From Gammaproteobacteria bacterium (GTDB lineage Bacteria; Pseudomonadota; Gammaproteobacteria; SZUA-229): a stretch of DNA of 64,000 nucleotides. Shown one piece after another: positions 8,733 through 19,153 of the stretch (its first letter is position 1; each line of letters opens with the position of its first letter). The notes below the pieces were generated by a model. The model saw only the letters and a program-made list of their open reading frames with translations. It had not been told where the DNA came from and did not search any database. The stretch spans positions 89,426 through 153,425 of the forward strand of contig JAOUKV010000003.1 of assembly GCA_029882355.1 (NCBI GenBank). The letters run 5' to 3'. The position numbers and the translations under genes are program-made.

Positions 8733-10109
8733 TTAAATAAAGGTCACAGCAACCTGAAAGAGTTTTTCGACTTCGTGAATTTTTTTCTTATCCAGCAAAA
8801 ATAGAATAAGGTGATCTTCTGCTTGAATAACAATATCGTGATGCGCCATCAATACTTCATCACCGCGAACCAGCGCACCAATGTTTGCGCCCTCAGGTAA
8901 TTCAATTTGGTCGACACGACGTCCAACTACTTTTGAAGTTTTACTGTCACCATGAGCAACCGCTTCTATCGCCTCTGCAGCGCCACGACGTAAAGCATGC
9001 ACAGCCACTACATCACCACGGCGAACATGCGTCAGCAAAGCACCAATAGTGACCTGCTGTGGAGAAATCGCAACATCAATTAATTCCTGATGCTCTATCA
9101 TATCAACATAGGCCGGCCGATTAATCAGAGACATGACTTTTCTGGCACCCAGTTCTTTTGCCAGCATGGCAGAAAGAATATTGGCTTCATCATCATTGGT
9201 TAAAGAACAGAACACATCCATCTGATCAATGTTTTCTTCCAGCAATAAATCCTTATCCGATGAATCACCCAGCAAGACAATAGATGAATTTAATTCTCGA
9301 CTTAAAAACTGTGCTCGTGACTTACTGTGCTCCAGTAATTTAACCTGATATTTTCCTTCCAGCGATTGCGCCAGACGCATACCGATATTGCCGCCGCCTG
9401 CCAACATAATTCTTTTAAATGGACTTTCCTGTTTACGCAGCTCAGACATGACAGCGCGGATATCTTTACGTGCGGCGATGAAAAACACTTCATCATCTGC
9501 TTCAATCACACGATTACCTTTGGGCACAATTCCCTGCCCACGTCGATAAATTGCCGCTACTCGAGTCTCAATACCTGGCATGTGTTCGCGTAAGGTACTA
9601 ATTTCCTGACCTACCAGAGGGCCACCGTAATAGGCTTTAACACCTACTAACTGCACCTTACCTTCGGCAAAGTCCAGCACCTGCAAAGCACCGGGATATT
9701 CAATTAAACGGTGTACATAACTGGATATGATTTGTTCAGGACTAATCAGAACATCTACTGGCACCGCATCATTATTAAACAATTCACGATGTTGCAAATA
9801 AGACGCCGATCGAACGCGGGCAATTTTTGTGGGCGTGTGAAATAAGGTATGTGCGATTTGGCAGGCAACCATATTGGTCTCATCACTATTGGTCACAGCA
9901 ATTAACATATCAGCATCTTCGATACCTGCTTGCTCCAATACCCTTGGGCTTGACGCGTGACCGGTAACGGTCTGGATATCCAGACGATCACGCAAATCAT
10001 CCAGCAACTCGGTTTTTGAATCTACGAGTGTAATATCGTTGGCTTCGGAGGCCAGATTAGCGGCAACAGATGAACCTACCTGGCCTGCTCCTAATATCAA
10101 AATATTCAT
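8733..10109 (-). CDS. trkA: Trk potassium uptake regulatory subunit TrkA
   Basis: Peripheral NAD(H)-binding subunit that gates TrkH. The 458-residue protein has two tandem RCK modules. Each has a Rossmann glycine motif ([10 protein letters not shown] at the N terminus, [10 protein letters not shown] near residue 240), an acidic ribose-binding position, and a RCK_C domain. Length and duplication match TrkA rather than single-module KtrA. It forms a two-gene unit with trkH. Confidence 0.96.
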   Translation of the reverse strand: MNILILGAGQVGSSVAANLASEANDITLVDSKTELLDDLRDRLDIQTVTGHASSPRVLEQAGIEDADMLIAVTNSDETNMVACQIAHTLFHTPTKIARVRSASYLQHRELFNNDAVPVDVLISPEQIISSYVHRLIEYPGALQVLDFAEGKVQLVGVKAYYGGPLVGQEISTLREHMPGIETRVAAIYRRGQGIVPKGNRVIEADDEVFFIAARKDIRAVMSELRKQESPFKRIMLAGGGNIGMRLAQSLEGKYQVKLLEHSKSRAQFLSRELNSSIVLLGDSSDKDLLLEENIDQMDVFCSLTNDDEANILSAMLAKELGARKVMSLINRPAYVDMIEHQELIDVAISPQQVTIGALLTHVRRGDVVAVHALRRGAAEAIEAVAHGDSKTSKVVGRRVDQIELPEGANIGALVRGDEVLMAHHDIVIQAEDHLILFLLDKKKIHEVEKLFQVAVTFI

Positions 10110-10206
10110 GTTTTTATTTCACGCAAAAACCGACACAATGTTTCGAATGGACTTCAAGCCCTATATGGCGCGAAGTTTACGCCCTTCCATACAGAAATAC
10201 AGCCTA

Positions 10207-11481
10207 TTAAGCTTCAGCCTTGCTCAGACCACAGAAATAGAAACCATCAGTATCATTTTCGCCCGGCAATAACTGGCGACCGTGTTTACAGACAATGCCC
10301 CACCCACTTGAAGCACCTTCTATCAATTCCAGCTCAATCACATCTTTTTGTGTAGCTAGTAGCCCGTCAATCTGCGCTTCATTTTCCTGACGTAGCACTG
10401 AGCAGGTAACGTATAAAAGTTTGCCGCCAGGCGCTAGCATCTGCCATGCCTGTTGCAAAATTTTCTGCTGAACGCCAACTAACGATTTGATGTCTTCTTC
10501 CCAGCGCAGCACTTTTATATCCGGGTGGCGACGAATTACGCCAGTCGATGAACAGGGCGCATCCACCAAAATACGGTCAAAGGGCTTTCCATCCCACCAT
10601 GAGTTCTCACTTGCATCAGCGACGATTAACTCTGCTTCCAAATTTAAACGGCTCAGGTTTTCTTTAACCCGAGACATACGTTTTTCTTCAAGTTCAACTG
10701 CAACCATTTCAATTTCTTTTTCAAGCTCAAGCACATGACAGGTTTTACCACCGGGTGCGGCGCACAAATCCAGCACTCTTTGGCCTTTTTTAACATCCAG
10801 TAATCCAGCCGCTAATTGAGCACCGGCATCCTGCACCGAGACTGAACCCTGAGCAAAGTCCGGCAAAGAGGTGACATCCACACCCTGCTCCAACCTCAAA
10901 GCCTGTAGGGCAAAGTCATGCACAGAAGAAGACAGGCCTTGCTCATCCAATAACGCTTTATAAGCTTCGGTATTATTTTGCGCGGCATTCACCCGCAACC
11001 ATAAAGGTGGACGCTGATTATTGGCCTTCAAAATAGCTTGCCAGTGATCAGGCCAATCTTGCTTTAAAAGTGCAATTAACCAGTAAGGGTGGGAATAATA
11101 AGCCTCCTGATTTGATTCCATTTTTCTCAGACAGGCTTCCTGATCACGAATAAAATTACGCAGCACACCATTGATCATAGCTTTGGCCCACTGCTTGCCC
11201 AGCACCTTGCTGGTACTCACCGCTTCATTGACCACGGCATAATCGGGCGTGCTCAACTCGACTAATTCATACAGGGACATCAGCAGCAACAACTTTAAGT
11301 CATGTTCTTTATTGCGTAGTGGTTTTTTTAAAAATTGGCCAAGCAGATGATCCAGTTTCCAGTACCAGCGCAACACGCCATTGGCCAGCTCCATGGCCAG
11401 CGCGCGATCACGACCATCGAGACAGTCTGCAGCTGATTTAGCCACAACCAGCGACCGCCCTTTTATTAAAACCTGTTGCAA
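10207..11481 (-). CDS. rsmB: 16S rRNA m5C967 methyltransferase
   Basis: SAM-dependent methylation of C967 in 16S rRNA. An N-terminal NusB-like RNA-binding domain (to about residue 130) is followed by a Rossmann methyltransferase with LDLCAAPGGKT, the catalytic-site DAPCSSTG and the nucleophile in VTCSVL. The only standard start codon in the frame is the TTG used here (424 residues). However, 21 upstream codons (ASQKKKQQKPLTARQVALEI) resemble the family N terminus and are preceded by AGGGAG. An ATC at 11544-11542 may therefore be the true start. It follows fmt, as in many proteobacteria (def-fmt-rsmB-trkA). Confidence 0.92.
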   Translation of the reverse strand: MQQVLIKGRSLVVAKSAADCLDGRDRALAMELANGVLRWYWKLDHLLGQFLKKPLRNKEHDLKLLLLMSLYELVELSTPDYAVVNEAVSTSKVLGKQWAKAMINGVLRNFIRDQEACLRKMESNQEAYYSHPYWLIALLKQDWPDHWQAILKANNQRPPLWLRVNAAQNNTEAYKALLDEQGLSSSVHDFALQALRLEQGVDVTSLPDFAQGSVSVQDAGAQLAAGLLDVKKGQRVLDLCAAPGGKTCHVLELEKEIEMVAVELEEKRMSRVKENLSRLNLEAELIVADASENSWWDGKPFDRILVDAPCSSTGVIRRHPDIKVLRWEEDIKSLVGVQQKILQQAWQMLAPGGKLLYVTCSVLRQENEAQIDGLLATQKDVIELELIEGASSGWGIVCKHGRQLLPGENDTDGFYFCGLSKAEA

Positions 11482-11549
11482 TATTTCTAGCGCGACCTGT
11501 CTGGCGGTAAGTGGCTTCTGCTGTTTTTTCTTTTGACTGGCGATACGTT

Positions 11550-12506
11550 CTACTCCCTGCCTAACACTTGGCCATCAAGATGATGCGCATTGGCAAAATC
11601 CGCCGCCGCCATAACTTTCTTACCAGACGGTTGCACCTGCAACAAACGCAGGATGCCATCACCGGTGGCGACATCGATACCATCACGGCCGCAACTCAAC
11701 ACCGTTCCTGCTGCAGCATTAGAAGTTGCATCCAGCACCTCAGATTGCCAAACACGCAACACATCCGGCTTGTTCTTTTTTTGCCATGAAGTAAAAGCCA
11801 CCGGCCAGGCATTATAAGCACGCACGCAACGATCAATTTGCCGCGCTGATAATGACCAGTCTATGGTCGCTTCCTGCTTGCTCAACTTACTGGCATAAGT
11901 CGCCAGCGCATCATCCTGTCGTTGCCCCAATACTTTGCCCTGAATGAAATCGGGCAACATACTCACCAGCGTTTCTGACCCCATCACCATTAATCGATCG
12001 TGCAGACTGGAGCCGGTTTCATCATCACTAATCGAACATTCCTGCATCGCCAGCATGTCACCGGTATCCAGCCCCTTATCCATTTGCATAATGGTGATAC
12101 CAGTTTTTTCATCACCCGCTAAAATCGCTCGCTGAATCGGTGCCGCACCACGCCAACGCGGCAATAATGAAGCATGGATATTGATACAGCCAAGACGCGG
12201 AATATCTAAAACCGCTTGCGGCAACAATAAGCCATAAGCCGTCACCACCATTAAATCTGGCTTTAAATCACGAAATACATTCTGATCTGCTTCGGATTTT
12301 AGCGATTCCGGCTGGAAGACAGGAATATGATATTCCAGCGCCTTTTGCTTGACCGGTGAAGGCCGGGGTTCACGGCCACGCCCTGCGGGACGATCTGGCT
12401 GCGTATAAACCGCAACCACCTCATGATCTGATTCCAGCAATACTGATAAAGGCGCAACGGCAAAGTCCGGCGTGCCCGCATAAACAATTCGAATAGAATC
12501 AGTCAC
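11550..12506 (-). CDS. fmt: Methionyl-tRNA formyltransferase
   Basis: Formylates initiator Met-tRNA using 10-formyl-THF. About 318 residues: an N-terminal formyltransferase domain with the catalytic Asn-His-Asp context (INIHASLLPRWRGAAPIQ and MQMDKGLDTGDM) and a C-terminal OB-like tRNA-binding domain. The GTG giving VTDSIRIVYAGTPDF aligns with the usual family start. A TTG three codons upstream, overlapping the def stop, is an alternative. It lies in the def-fmt-rsmB unit. Confidence 0.95.
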   Translation of the reverse strand: MTDSIRIVYAGTPDFAVAPLSVLLESDHEVVAVYTQPDRPAGRGREPRPSPVKQKALEYHIPVFQPESLKSEADQNVFRDLKPDLMVVTAYGLLLPQAVLDIPRLGCINIHASLLPRWRGAAPIQRAILAGDEKTGITIMQMDKGLDTGDMLAMQECSISDDETGSSLHDRLMVMGSETLVSMLPDFIQGKVLGQRQDDALATYASKLSKQEATIDWSLSARQIDRCVRAYNAWPVAFTSWQKKNKPDVLRVWQSEVLDATSNAAAGTVLSCGRDGIDVATGDGILRLLQVQPSGKKVMAAADFANAHHLDGQVLGRE

Positions 12507-12511
12507 AGCAA

Positions 12512-13021
12512 TCAAACCGCCGTATTAAGTCGGCGATTCTTCTCAAGTTTCTTTCTATACCGTTGCTGTTTGAGTGGCGACAGATAGTCGACAAATAGCT
12601 TACCCTGTAGGTGATCCATCTCGTGCTGAATACACATAGCCAGCAAACCAGCGGCCTTCAGCGTATATTCGTCACCATCACGATCCAGTGCTTTTACAGT
12701 AATAAATTCAGAACGTCGGACTTTGTCGTAAATATCAGGTACTGATAAACAGCCTTCCTCGGACTCTTCTTCGCCTTCTCGCGCGATAATTTCTGCGTTA
12801 ATCAAACACAGTGGCTGATTTTTTTCCTCGCTAATATCAATCACTATCACCTGCTGATGCGCATTCACCTGCGTCGCCGCCAGACCTATCCCGGGGGCTT
12901 CATACATCGTTTCAAACATATCATCGACCAATTGGCGAATCTGATCATTAATTTTTTCTACCGGCCTGGCTTTGGTGCGCAGTCGATCATCGGGGTAATG
13001 CAATATTTCAAGTTGTGCCAT
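12512..13021 (-). CDS. def: Peptide deformylase
   Basis: Removes the N-formyl group from nascent proteins, the counterpart of fmt directly downstream. The 169-residue metalloenzyme has all three motifs: GIGLAATQ (residue 45 region), EEGCLSVP (metal cysteine) and QHEMDHLQG (two metal histidines and the catalytic Glu). It is the first gene of the minus-strand def-fmt-rsmB-trkA-trkH series. The gap to the LysM gene holds the divergent promoters. Confidence 0.97.
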   Translation of the reverse strand: MAQLEILHYPDDRLRTKARPVEKINDQIRQLVDDMFETMYEAPGIGLAATQVNAHQQVIVIDISEEKNQPLCLINAEIIAREGEEESEEGCLSVPDIYDKVRRSEFITVKALDRDGDEYTLKAAGLLAMCIQHEMDHLQGKLFVDYLSPLKQQRYRKKLEKNRRLNTAV

Positions 13022-13160
13022 ATTTATTTCTTCAGATAAGGGCTAGTTCGGGGATTTCTGCTAAAATCATTGCAAACTTACTTAATAAATCGAAGTTTAT
13101 CAGCTAAACTGTTGAAAACAACGGATAATTTCAGGGATTATACTGGGGTATAAAACAATA

Positions 13161-14423
13161 ATGAACACACCCACCAGCTTTACCAAATATCTGCGTCCAA
13201 TTGTAACCTGTTTACTTGTTGCTGGCGTATCTGCCTGCTCATCTCAAGCTCAGCGTCAACCTGATCATTCTCAGGCAGATAACGCTGCACCTACTGAATT
13301 GGTTGAATCAGAAGAAGCCACTGAAGGATCAATGATGGCACAAACTGAGGACACTGAGCAAAAACATAGCTCCAACAGTGCTATTCGAATAAAGGCTAGC
13401 CATCCACGTAAATACACAGTGAAAAAAGGCGACACATTATGGGATATTTCCAGCCAGTTCTTAAGAGATCCCTGGTACTGGCCTGAGATCTGGCATAATA
13501 ATCGTCAGGTTCAAAATCCACATCTAATTTACCCTGGTGACGTACTAACGCTCATTTATATCAACGGTCAACCACAAATTCAGGTTAACGATACCGCTCA
13601 ACAAAAAACATCTCACACAACCATAACTGCTACTGCTACTGCAAAGACAACAGAAATTAACGATCAGAATTTGCGCGTAGTAAAACTCAGTCCTAGCATC
13701 CGCAAACAAGGTTTAGATGCCAGCGTAATTACTATTCCAGGAGACGCTATACGTCAGTTCCTGACCAAACCTCGTGTGGTTACCAAAGAAGAACTGGAGA
13801 GCGCCCCCTATATTCTAGCCAGTGACGACGATCATTTAATTATGGCACGAGACAACACTATTTATGTACGTGGCGAACTGGACAAGGATCGTGTTCGCTT
13901 CACGGTATTCCGTCCCGGAAATGAATTAATCGATCCTGAGACGGATGAAGTTTTTGGCTATGAAGCAACCTACGCAGGCGAAGCTCGTATCACAGAGTAT
14001 GGTGATCCAGCCACTGCCCAACTCACTTCCACCGAACGCGAAGTATTAATTGGTGATCGATTGTTGCCCGTCGACAAAAGTAAAATTAGCAACTTATATT
14101 ACCCACGAGCACCTGATCGTGAGGTAAAAGGACAGATTATTTCCCTATTTGACGCCTTATTTGGCATAGCCAAATTCCAGGTTGCTGTCATTAATCGCGG
14201 TAACCGCGATGGTATTGAAGTCGGTCACCTACTGGCAACACTGACATCAGGAGGAATTGTTAATGATAAGTACAACCTCAGAGAGAAAGGCAATATTGCA
14301 TTACCCAATAAGCGTAGTGGCTTGATGATGGTATTTCGCACCTTTGACAAAGTGAGTTACGGACTAATAATAGAATCAACACGTGTCATTAGCAGTAACG
14401 ATGTTGTAGTCTCACCAAAATAA
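13161..14423 (+). CDS. LysM-domain lipoprotein (DprA-linked)
   Basis: Predicted outer-membrane or periplasmic lipoprotein of 420 residues. The N terminus has a signal with lipobox VSAC (cysteine near residue 26), then an acidic low-complexity linker. A LysM peptidoglycan-binding domain follows at about residues 83-135 (YTVKKGDTLWDISSQFL to NPHLIYPGDVLTLI), and a long C-terminal region of unknown role. A LysM gene ahead of dprA is a common gammaproteobacterial arrangement. The enzymatic or structural function is not known; peptidoglycan binding is inferred from the domain. Confidence 0.85.
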   Translation: MNTPTSFTKYLRPIVTCLLVAGVSACSSQAQRQPDHSQADNAAPTELVESEEATEGSMMAQTEDTEQKHSSNSAIRIKASHPRKYTVKKGDTLWDISSQFLRDPWYWPEIWHNNRQVQNPHLIYPGDVLTLIYINGQPQIQVNDTAQQKTSHTTITATATAKTTEINDQNLRVVKLSPSIRKQGLDASVITIPGDAIRQFLTKPRVVTKEELESAPYILASDDDHLIMARDNTIYVRGELDKDRVRFTVFRPGNELIDPETDEVFGYEATYAGEARITEYGDPATAQLTSTEREVLIGDRLLPVDKSKISNLYYPRAPDREVKGQIISLFDALFGIAKFQVAVINRGNRDGIEVGHLLATLTSGGIVNDKYNLREKGNIALPNKRSGLMMVFRTFDKVSYGLIIESTRVISSNDVVVSPK

Positions 14424-14453
14424 GTCAGGCTACAACATAATATTCTGTCAAGG

Positions 14454-15554
14454 ATGAACGATGTTAAAAACTGGCTAATTCTGCTGCACGTTACTGGACT
14501 AGGCGTAGCAGGATTTCACAAACTGCTGAGCGTACTAGAGTCACCTGAAAAAATCCTGGCCAGCAATAGCTCAAAACTTTCCGAACTGGGATTTAGTCAG
14601 CAGATTATTTCTGCTATTCAACAACCCGATTTTGATGGCATTCAAGCTGATATTGAATGGGCTGAATCAGCCGACAACCACCATATCATCACCCTCTTCG
14701 ATCCACGGTACCCACAACAACTAAAAGCCATCAGCCAGCCACCGCCTGTTTTATTTGTACGAGGTGACCCTGATTTTCTACTTCAACCTCAGTTAGCCAT
14801 GGTTGGAAGCCGTAATCCCACTGCGGCTGGAAAACGAACTGCCAGTGATTTCGCCAGGCACCTTTCTAATTCAGGTATCACCATTACTAGCGGGCTGGCA
14901 CGTGGTATCGATGGTGCATGCCATCATGGAGCACTACAGGGAATCGCTGGTACAGTCGCCCTTGTGGCCCACGGTCTGGATATTGTTTATCCGGCAGCGC
15001 ATCAATCCCTGGCCGAAGATATCTCAAATCACGGCGCAGTGGTCTCAGAGGTACCCATTGGTACAGAACCCCATCGTGGCCTGTTTCCTCGTCGAAACCG
15101 CATTATCAGTGGCCTGTCACTGGGAACGCTGGTCGTTGAGGCCGCACTCAAAAGTGGCTCATTGATTACAGCCAAGCATGCCATGGAGCAAAACCGAGAG
15201 GTCTTTGCCATTCCCGGCTCCATCCACAACCCCTTATCTCGTGGCTGCCATCAATTAATACGTCAGGGAGCCAAGCTGGTGGAAACGGCTGAAGACATTA
15301 TCGAGGAGTTGCTACCCCATATACCAACAGGCATCGCAGCCGTGGCAGTAACACTAATTAATGAGAAAAATCAGCAGACACTTGACCCCGATCACCAAAA
15401 ACTGCTCAAATGCCTGCAATATGAAGCCATTGCCATTGATGAACTCGTCGATTGCAGTGGTTTTTCAGCAGCCGAAGTGGCTTCCATGCTATTAATTATG
15501 GAACTCGAAGGCCAGGTTGTGAATGAAGGCGGCCGATATACGCGCATAAAATAG
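14454..15554 (+). CDS. dprA: DNA processing protein DprA (Smf)
   Basis: Loads RecA onto incoming single-stranded DNA during natural transformation. The 366-residue protein has an N-terminal SAM-like region and a Rossmann-like DprA core (MVGSRNPTAAGKRTA, TSGLARGIDGACH, FPRRNRIISGLS, VVEAALKSGSLITA). A C-terminal winged-helix domain starts near residue 305. Together with comF elsewhere in the window it suggests some DNA-uptake or recombination capacity, though no full competence machinery is seen here. Confidence 0.96.
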   Translation: MNDVKNWLILLHVTGLGVAGFHKLLSVLESPEKILASNSSKLSELGFSQQIISAIQQPDFDGIQADIEWAESADNHHIITLFDPRYPQQLKAISQPPPVLFVRGDPDFLLQPQLAMVGSRNPTAAGKRTASDFARHLSNSGITITSGLARGIDGACHHGALQGIAGTVALVAHGLDIVYPAAHQSLAEDISNHGAVVSEVPIGTEPHRGLFPRRNRIISGLSLGTLVVEAALKSGSLITAKHAMEQNREVFAIPGSIHNPLSRGCHQLIRQGAKLVETAEDIIEELLPHIPTGIAAVAVTLINEKNQQTLDPDHQKLLKCLQYEAIAIDELVDCSGFSAAEVASMLLIMELEGQVVNEGGRYTRIK

Positions 15555-15603
15555 TGCAGCCCAGCAAACTCCATCACTATAACAAGTGGATAAATAAAGA
15601 ATT

Positions 15604-16083
15604 ATGTTAATCAAACAATCCGTCGTCGATGTACTGATGTTTCTCTTTGAAGAATATCTGGGTGACAGCAATGAAGCCATGGATGAGCGCGATAATATGC
15701 AAATCCGACTAGAAGAAGTAGGCTTCCAACATCAGGAAATCGATGAAGCTTTTAACTGGCTGGAAGATCTGGCTACGCTACGTGGGTGCACTGACTGCAC
15801 ACCTGCTCATGCAAATAGCATCCGTATATTTAGCGACTTTGAAAAAAATATTCTTGATGATGAATCCATCGGCTTTTTAATGTATTTGGAACAGTCGGAT
15901 ATTCTCACACCACTTACACGCGAACTGATCCTCGACCGAATTATGGCACTAGATCATGCACTGGATATTGAGCAAGTCAAATGGATCGTAATGATCGTAC
16001 TTCACACTCACCCTGGTGAGGAAAATGCCTTTGCCTGGATGGAAGGTCTAGTTTTCAATGAAGTTGTCGATTACATACAGTAA
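15604..16083 (+). CDS. smg: Smg family protein (DUF494)
   Basis: A conserved gammaproteobacterial protein of unknown biochemical function, almost always between dprA and topA, as here. The 159-residue sequence is acidic, without signal peptide or membrane span, and starts with the family-typical VVDVLMFLFEEYL. No catalytic motif is visible. The function should be regarded as unknown. Confidence 0.93.
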   Translation: MLIKQSVVDVLMFLFEEYLGDSNEAMDERDNMQIRLEEVGFQHQEIDEAFNWLEDLATLRGCTDCTPAHANSIRIFSDFEKNILDDESIGFLMYLEQSDILTPLTRELILDRIMALDHALDIEQVKWIVMIVLHTHPGEENAFAWMEGLVFNEVVDYIQ

Positions 16084-16122
16084 CTCCTGCTTTTCTAATT
16101 AACCAATTGCGTAGCACCTCGA

Positions 16123-18579
16123 ATGAGTAAAAATCTTGTTATTGTTGAATCACCGGCAAAAGCAAAAACCATAGAAAAATATTTAGGCAAGGACTTCAAA
16201 GTTCTTGCTTCCTATGGTCACGTCCGCGACCTCATCCCTAAAGAGGGTGCCGTTGATACTGAACATGACTTCGAAATGAAGTATCAGCTCATTGAACGCA
16301 ACGAAAAACACGTCGACAAAATTATCCAGTTTTTAAAAAAAGCCGACCACCTCTATCTCGCGACCGATCTTGACCGCGAGGGGGAAGCCATTTCCTGGCA
16401 TTTATTTGAGTTGCTCAAAGAAAAGGGTCTGCTCGAAAATATCACAGTGTCCCGCGTGGCATTTAACGAAGTCACCAAGCGCGCGATAAAAGAAGCTATC
16501 GCTTCACCGCGCGAATTATCAACGAACCTTGTCAATGCTTATCTGGCCAGACGCGCACTGGATTATCTGGTCGGCTTTAACTTATCACCGCTGCTTTGGA
16601 AAAAAGTTCAGCGTGGTTTATCTGCCGGTCGCGTACAGAGTCCAGCCTTGCGTTTGATCGTTGAACGTGAAATTGAAATAGAAGAATTTAATCCTCAGGA
16701 ATACTGGACCATCGAAGCCGATGTAGCCAAAGGCAAACAACAATTCCTGGGCAAACTGAATTTACTTAATAATGAAAAAGTAAAACAATTCAGCATCACT
16801 GATGAAGCGGGTGCAACTGCAGCACGCAATACATTATTAGCTGCAGCCAATGGTGAACTCTCGGTCAACAAGATCGATAAGAAACAACGTAAACGTAATC
16901 CTTCACCACCATTCACCACATCGACAATGCAACAGGAAGCGGCACGCAAACTTCGCTTCACTACTCAGCGCACTATGCGTACTGCACAGAATTTATACGA
17001 AGGTATCAACATCGGTGGTGAAACCGTCGGTTTGATCACCTATATGCGTACCGACTCATTGATGCTCGCAGGTGAAGCGATCGAAGAAATTCGCAGCTTG
17101 ATACATGACCGCTATGGCAAAGACAACTTGCCAGAAGAAGCGCGAGTTTTCAAAAATAAATCAAAAAATGCGCAGGAAGCACATGAGGCTATTCGTCCCA
17201 CTTCGGTTAAACACACTCCCGAAGAACTCAAGCAATATTTAAAACCTGATCAACTCGCGCTCTACGAACTTATCTGGAAGCGCACCATGGCCTGCCAGAT
17301 GATCCACGCCACGCTGGATACCGTCAGCGTTGATTTAGGCTGTGGCGATGGCAACATATTCCGCGCCAATGGTTCAACTATTCGTCACGCTGGTTTCATG
17401 GCTGTGTACATGGAAGGCGCTGACGACAGCAAAGCCGATGATGACGAAAAATTATTACCCGAGTTAACAGAAGGCGAGAAGGTTAAGTTGCTGGAAATCA
17501 AAAACGGCCAGCATTTTACCGAACCACCACCACGTTTCTCTGAGGCCAGTCTGGTTAAAACACTGGAAGAATTTGGTATTGGTCGTCCATCGACGTATGC
17601 CAATATTATTTCAACACTGGTAAATCGTGGTTATGTTGAACTCGAAAGTCGTCGCTTCACACCGACTGATATTGGCCGTATTGTTAATGGCTTTTTGACC
17701 GAACACTTCAGACAGTACGTTGATTACGAATTCACCGCGAATCTCGAAGATGAACTCGATAACGTTTCCCGCGGTGAAAAAGCCTGGATCCCGTTACTGA
17801 AAGATTTCTGGACGCCCTTCAAAGAACAGTGTGTCGACATAGACGAAAATGTCAGCCGTGCTGATGTTGCTCAATCACGTCACATTGGCACCGACCCTAA
17901 AACTCAAAAGCCAATCAGCGTTCGCATGGGGCCTTATGGGCCTTTTGTGCAAATTGGTGACAAAGACGATGAAGAAAAACCGGCTTTTGCCAGCCTAAAA
18001 CCCGGCATGAAAATGAACGAAATCACCATGGACAACTACGAAGCATTGTTCGTATTGCCACGTGAGTTGGGTGATTCTCCCGAGGGTGAAAAAATATCGA
18101 CCAACTATGGTCGCTTTGGGCCGTATGTTAAATACGACAGTAAATTTGTTTCTATCAATAAAGCCTACCAGGATCAGAACATTGATCCTTACAACATCAC
18201 CTTAGAACAGGCCATGGAACTGGTTGCTGCGAAAAAAGAATTTGATGCTAACAAGTACATCAAGAGTTTTGAAGGCACTGATATAGAAGTACTAAATGGA
18301 CGTTATGGGCCTTACATTACCAACGGTGAGAAAAACGCAAAAATACCTAAAGACAAGGAACCTAAAGACCTAACCCAGGAAGAATGCGAAAAATTGCTAG
18401 CGGAAGCACCTGAACGCAAGGGCCGTAAAAAGAAAGCTGTCAAAAAGAAGGCCGTAAAGAAAAAAGTAGCCAAGAAAAAAACCACTAAAAAGAAAACAAC
18501 CAAGAAAAAGACGGTGAAGAAAAAGGCCGCGCCAAAGAAAAAAACGCCAGTAAAAAAGAAAACCGTTAAGAAGAAATAA
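16123..18579 (+). CDS. topA: DNA topoisomerase I with lysine-rich C-terminal tail
   Basis: Type IA topoisomerase relaxing negative supercoils. The N-terminal Toprim domain has VESPAKAKTIEKYLG and the acidic TDLDREGEAISWH; the active-site tyrosine is in GLITYMRTDS. Instead of the zinc-ribbon modules of the E. coli enzyme, the C-terminal part has glycine-aromatic repeats (GPYGPFVQIG, GRFGPYVKY, GRYGPYITNG). It ends in about 50 residues consisting mainly of lysine with A, T, V and P (18418-18576), like histone H1-type tails. At 818 residues the length is normal for this architecture. Confidence 0.96.
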   Translation: MSKNLVIVESPAKAKTIEKYLGKDFKVLASYGHVRDLIPKEGAVDTEHDFEMKYQLIERNEKHVDKIIQFLKKADHLYLATDLDREGEAISWHLFELLKEKGLLENITVSRVAFNEVTKRAIKEAIASPRELSTNLVNAYLARRALDYLVGFNLSPLLWKKVQRGLSAGRVQSPALRLIVEREIEIEEFNPQEYWTIEADVAKGKQQFLGKLNLLNNEKVKQFSITDEAGATAARNTLLAAANGELSVNKIDKKQRKRNPSPPFTTSTMQQEAARKLRFTTQRTMRTAQNLYEGINIGGETVGLITYMRTDSLMLAGEAIEEIRSLIHDRYGKDNLPEEARVFKNKSKNAQEAHEAIRPTSVKHTPEELKQYLKPDQLALYELIWKRTMACQMIHATLDTVSVDLGCGDGNIFRANGSTIRHAGFMAVYMEGADDSKADDDEKLLPELTEGEKVKLLEIKNGQHFTEPPPRFSEASLVKTLEEFGIGRPSTYANIISTLVNRGYVELESRRFTPTDIGRIVNGFLTEHFRQYVDYEFTANLEDELDNVSRGEKAWIPLLKDFWTPFKEQCVDIDENVSRADVAQSRHIGTDPKTQKPISVRMGPYGPFVQIGDKDDEEKPAFASLKPGMKMNEITMDNYEALFVLPRELGDSPEGEKISTNYGRFGPYVKYDSKFVSINKAYQDQNIDPYNITLEQAMELVAAKKEFDANKYIKSFEGTDIEVLNGRYGPYITNGEKNAKIPKDKEPKDLTQEECEKLLAEAPERKGRKKKAVKKKAVKKKVAKKKTTKKKTTKKKTVKKKAAPKKKTPVKKKTVKKK

Positions 18580-18586
18580 GTAACCC

Positions 18587-19138
18587 ATGGCGAGCCACTT
18601 TGCCATCCAGTACGCTGCCCACCAAATACATCATGGCGGCGTCATTGTATACCCCACCGAGACGGTTTATGGCCTTGGCTGTGACCCGATGAATCTTGCG
18701 GCCATCACTTACCTTAACACTCTCAAACAAAGAGAGCGCGGCAAGGGACTGATTCTCATAGGTCATACACTAGATCTCTTTGAAGATTATGTTGCATCAC
18801 TTTCTGACGGCCAAAAAAAACAAATCAGCCAGACTGATGAGCCCACTAGTTGGATAGTTAAAGCAAAAGATTCCTTACCCGACTGGCTCACCAATTCGCA
18901 GAGAACCGTGGCAATACGCATCACCCAACATCCTGTTGTCAGCGAACTCTGTCAGCAATTAGGCCACCCCATTGTTTCAACCAGCGCCAATCCTCGCGGC
19001 AAAAAAACCTGCCGCAATGCATTGCAAGCACACAAATACTTTCATGATAAAGTAGACGCCATATTAATTGATGACCGCCACCTCAGTGGCCGTGCATCAA
19101 CTATAAAGAGATTAGACAACCTTTCAACCGTACGATAA
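18587..19138 (+). CDS. tsaC: L-threonylcarbamoyladenylate synthase (Sua5/YrdC family)
   Basis: Makes threonylcarbamoyl-AMP for the t6A37 modification of ANN-decoding tRNAs. The 183-residue single-domain protein shows the YrdC fold signatures GGVIVYPTETVYGLGCD, the KxR-type substrate site around LKQRERGKGLI, and VSTSANPRGK. It is short, without the Sua5 C-terminal domain, hence TsaC type. The topA-tsaC-hemF order with gaps of 7 and 15 bp suggests one transcript. Confidence 0.94.
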   Translation: MASHFAIQYAAHQIHHGGVIVYPTETVYGLGCDPMNLAAITYLNTLKQRERGKGLILIGHTLDLFEDYVASLSDGQKKQISQTDEPTSWIVKAKDSLPDWLTNSQRTVAIRITQHPVVSELCQQLGHPIVSTSANPRGKKTCRNALQAHKYFHDKVDAILIDDRHLSGRASTIKRLDNLSTVR

Positions 19139-19153
19139 TAATTTGAGCCAAAC

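Noticed and set aside
18312..18606. Minus-strand frames rich in F and L opposite the topA tail
   Set aside because: They are simply the complement of the lysine-codon repeats (AAA/AAG read as TTT/CTT).
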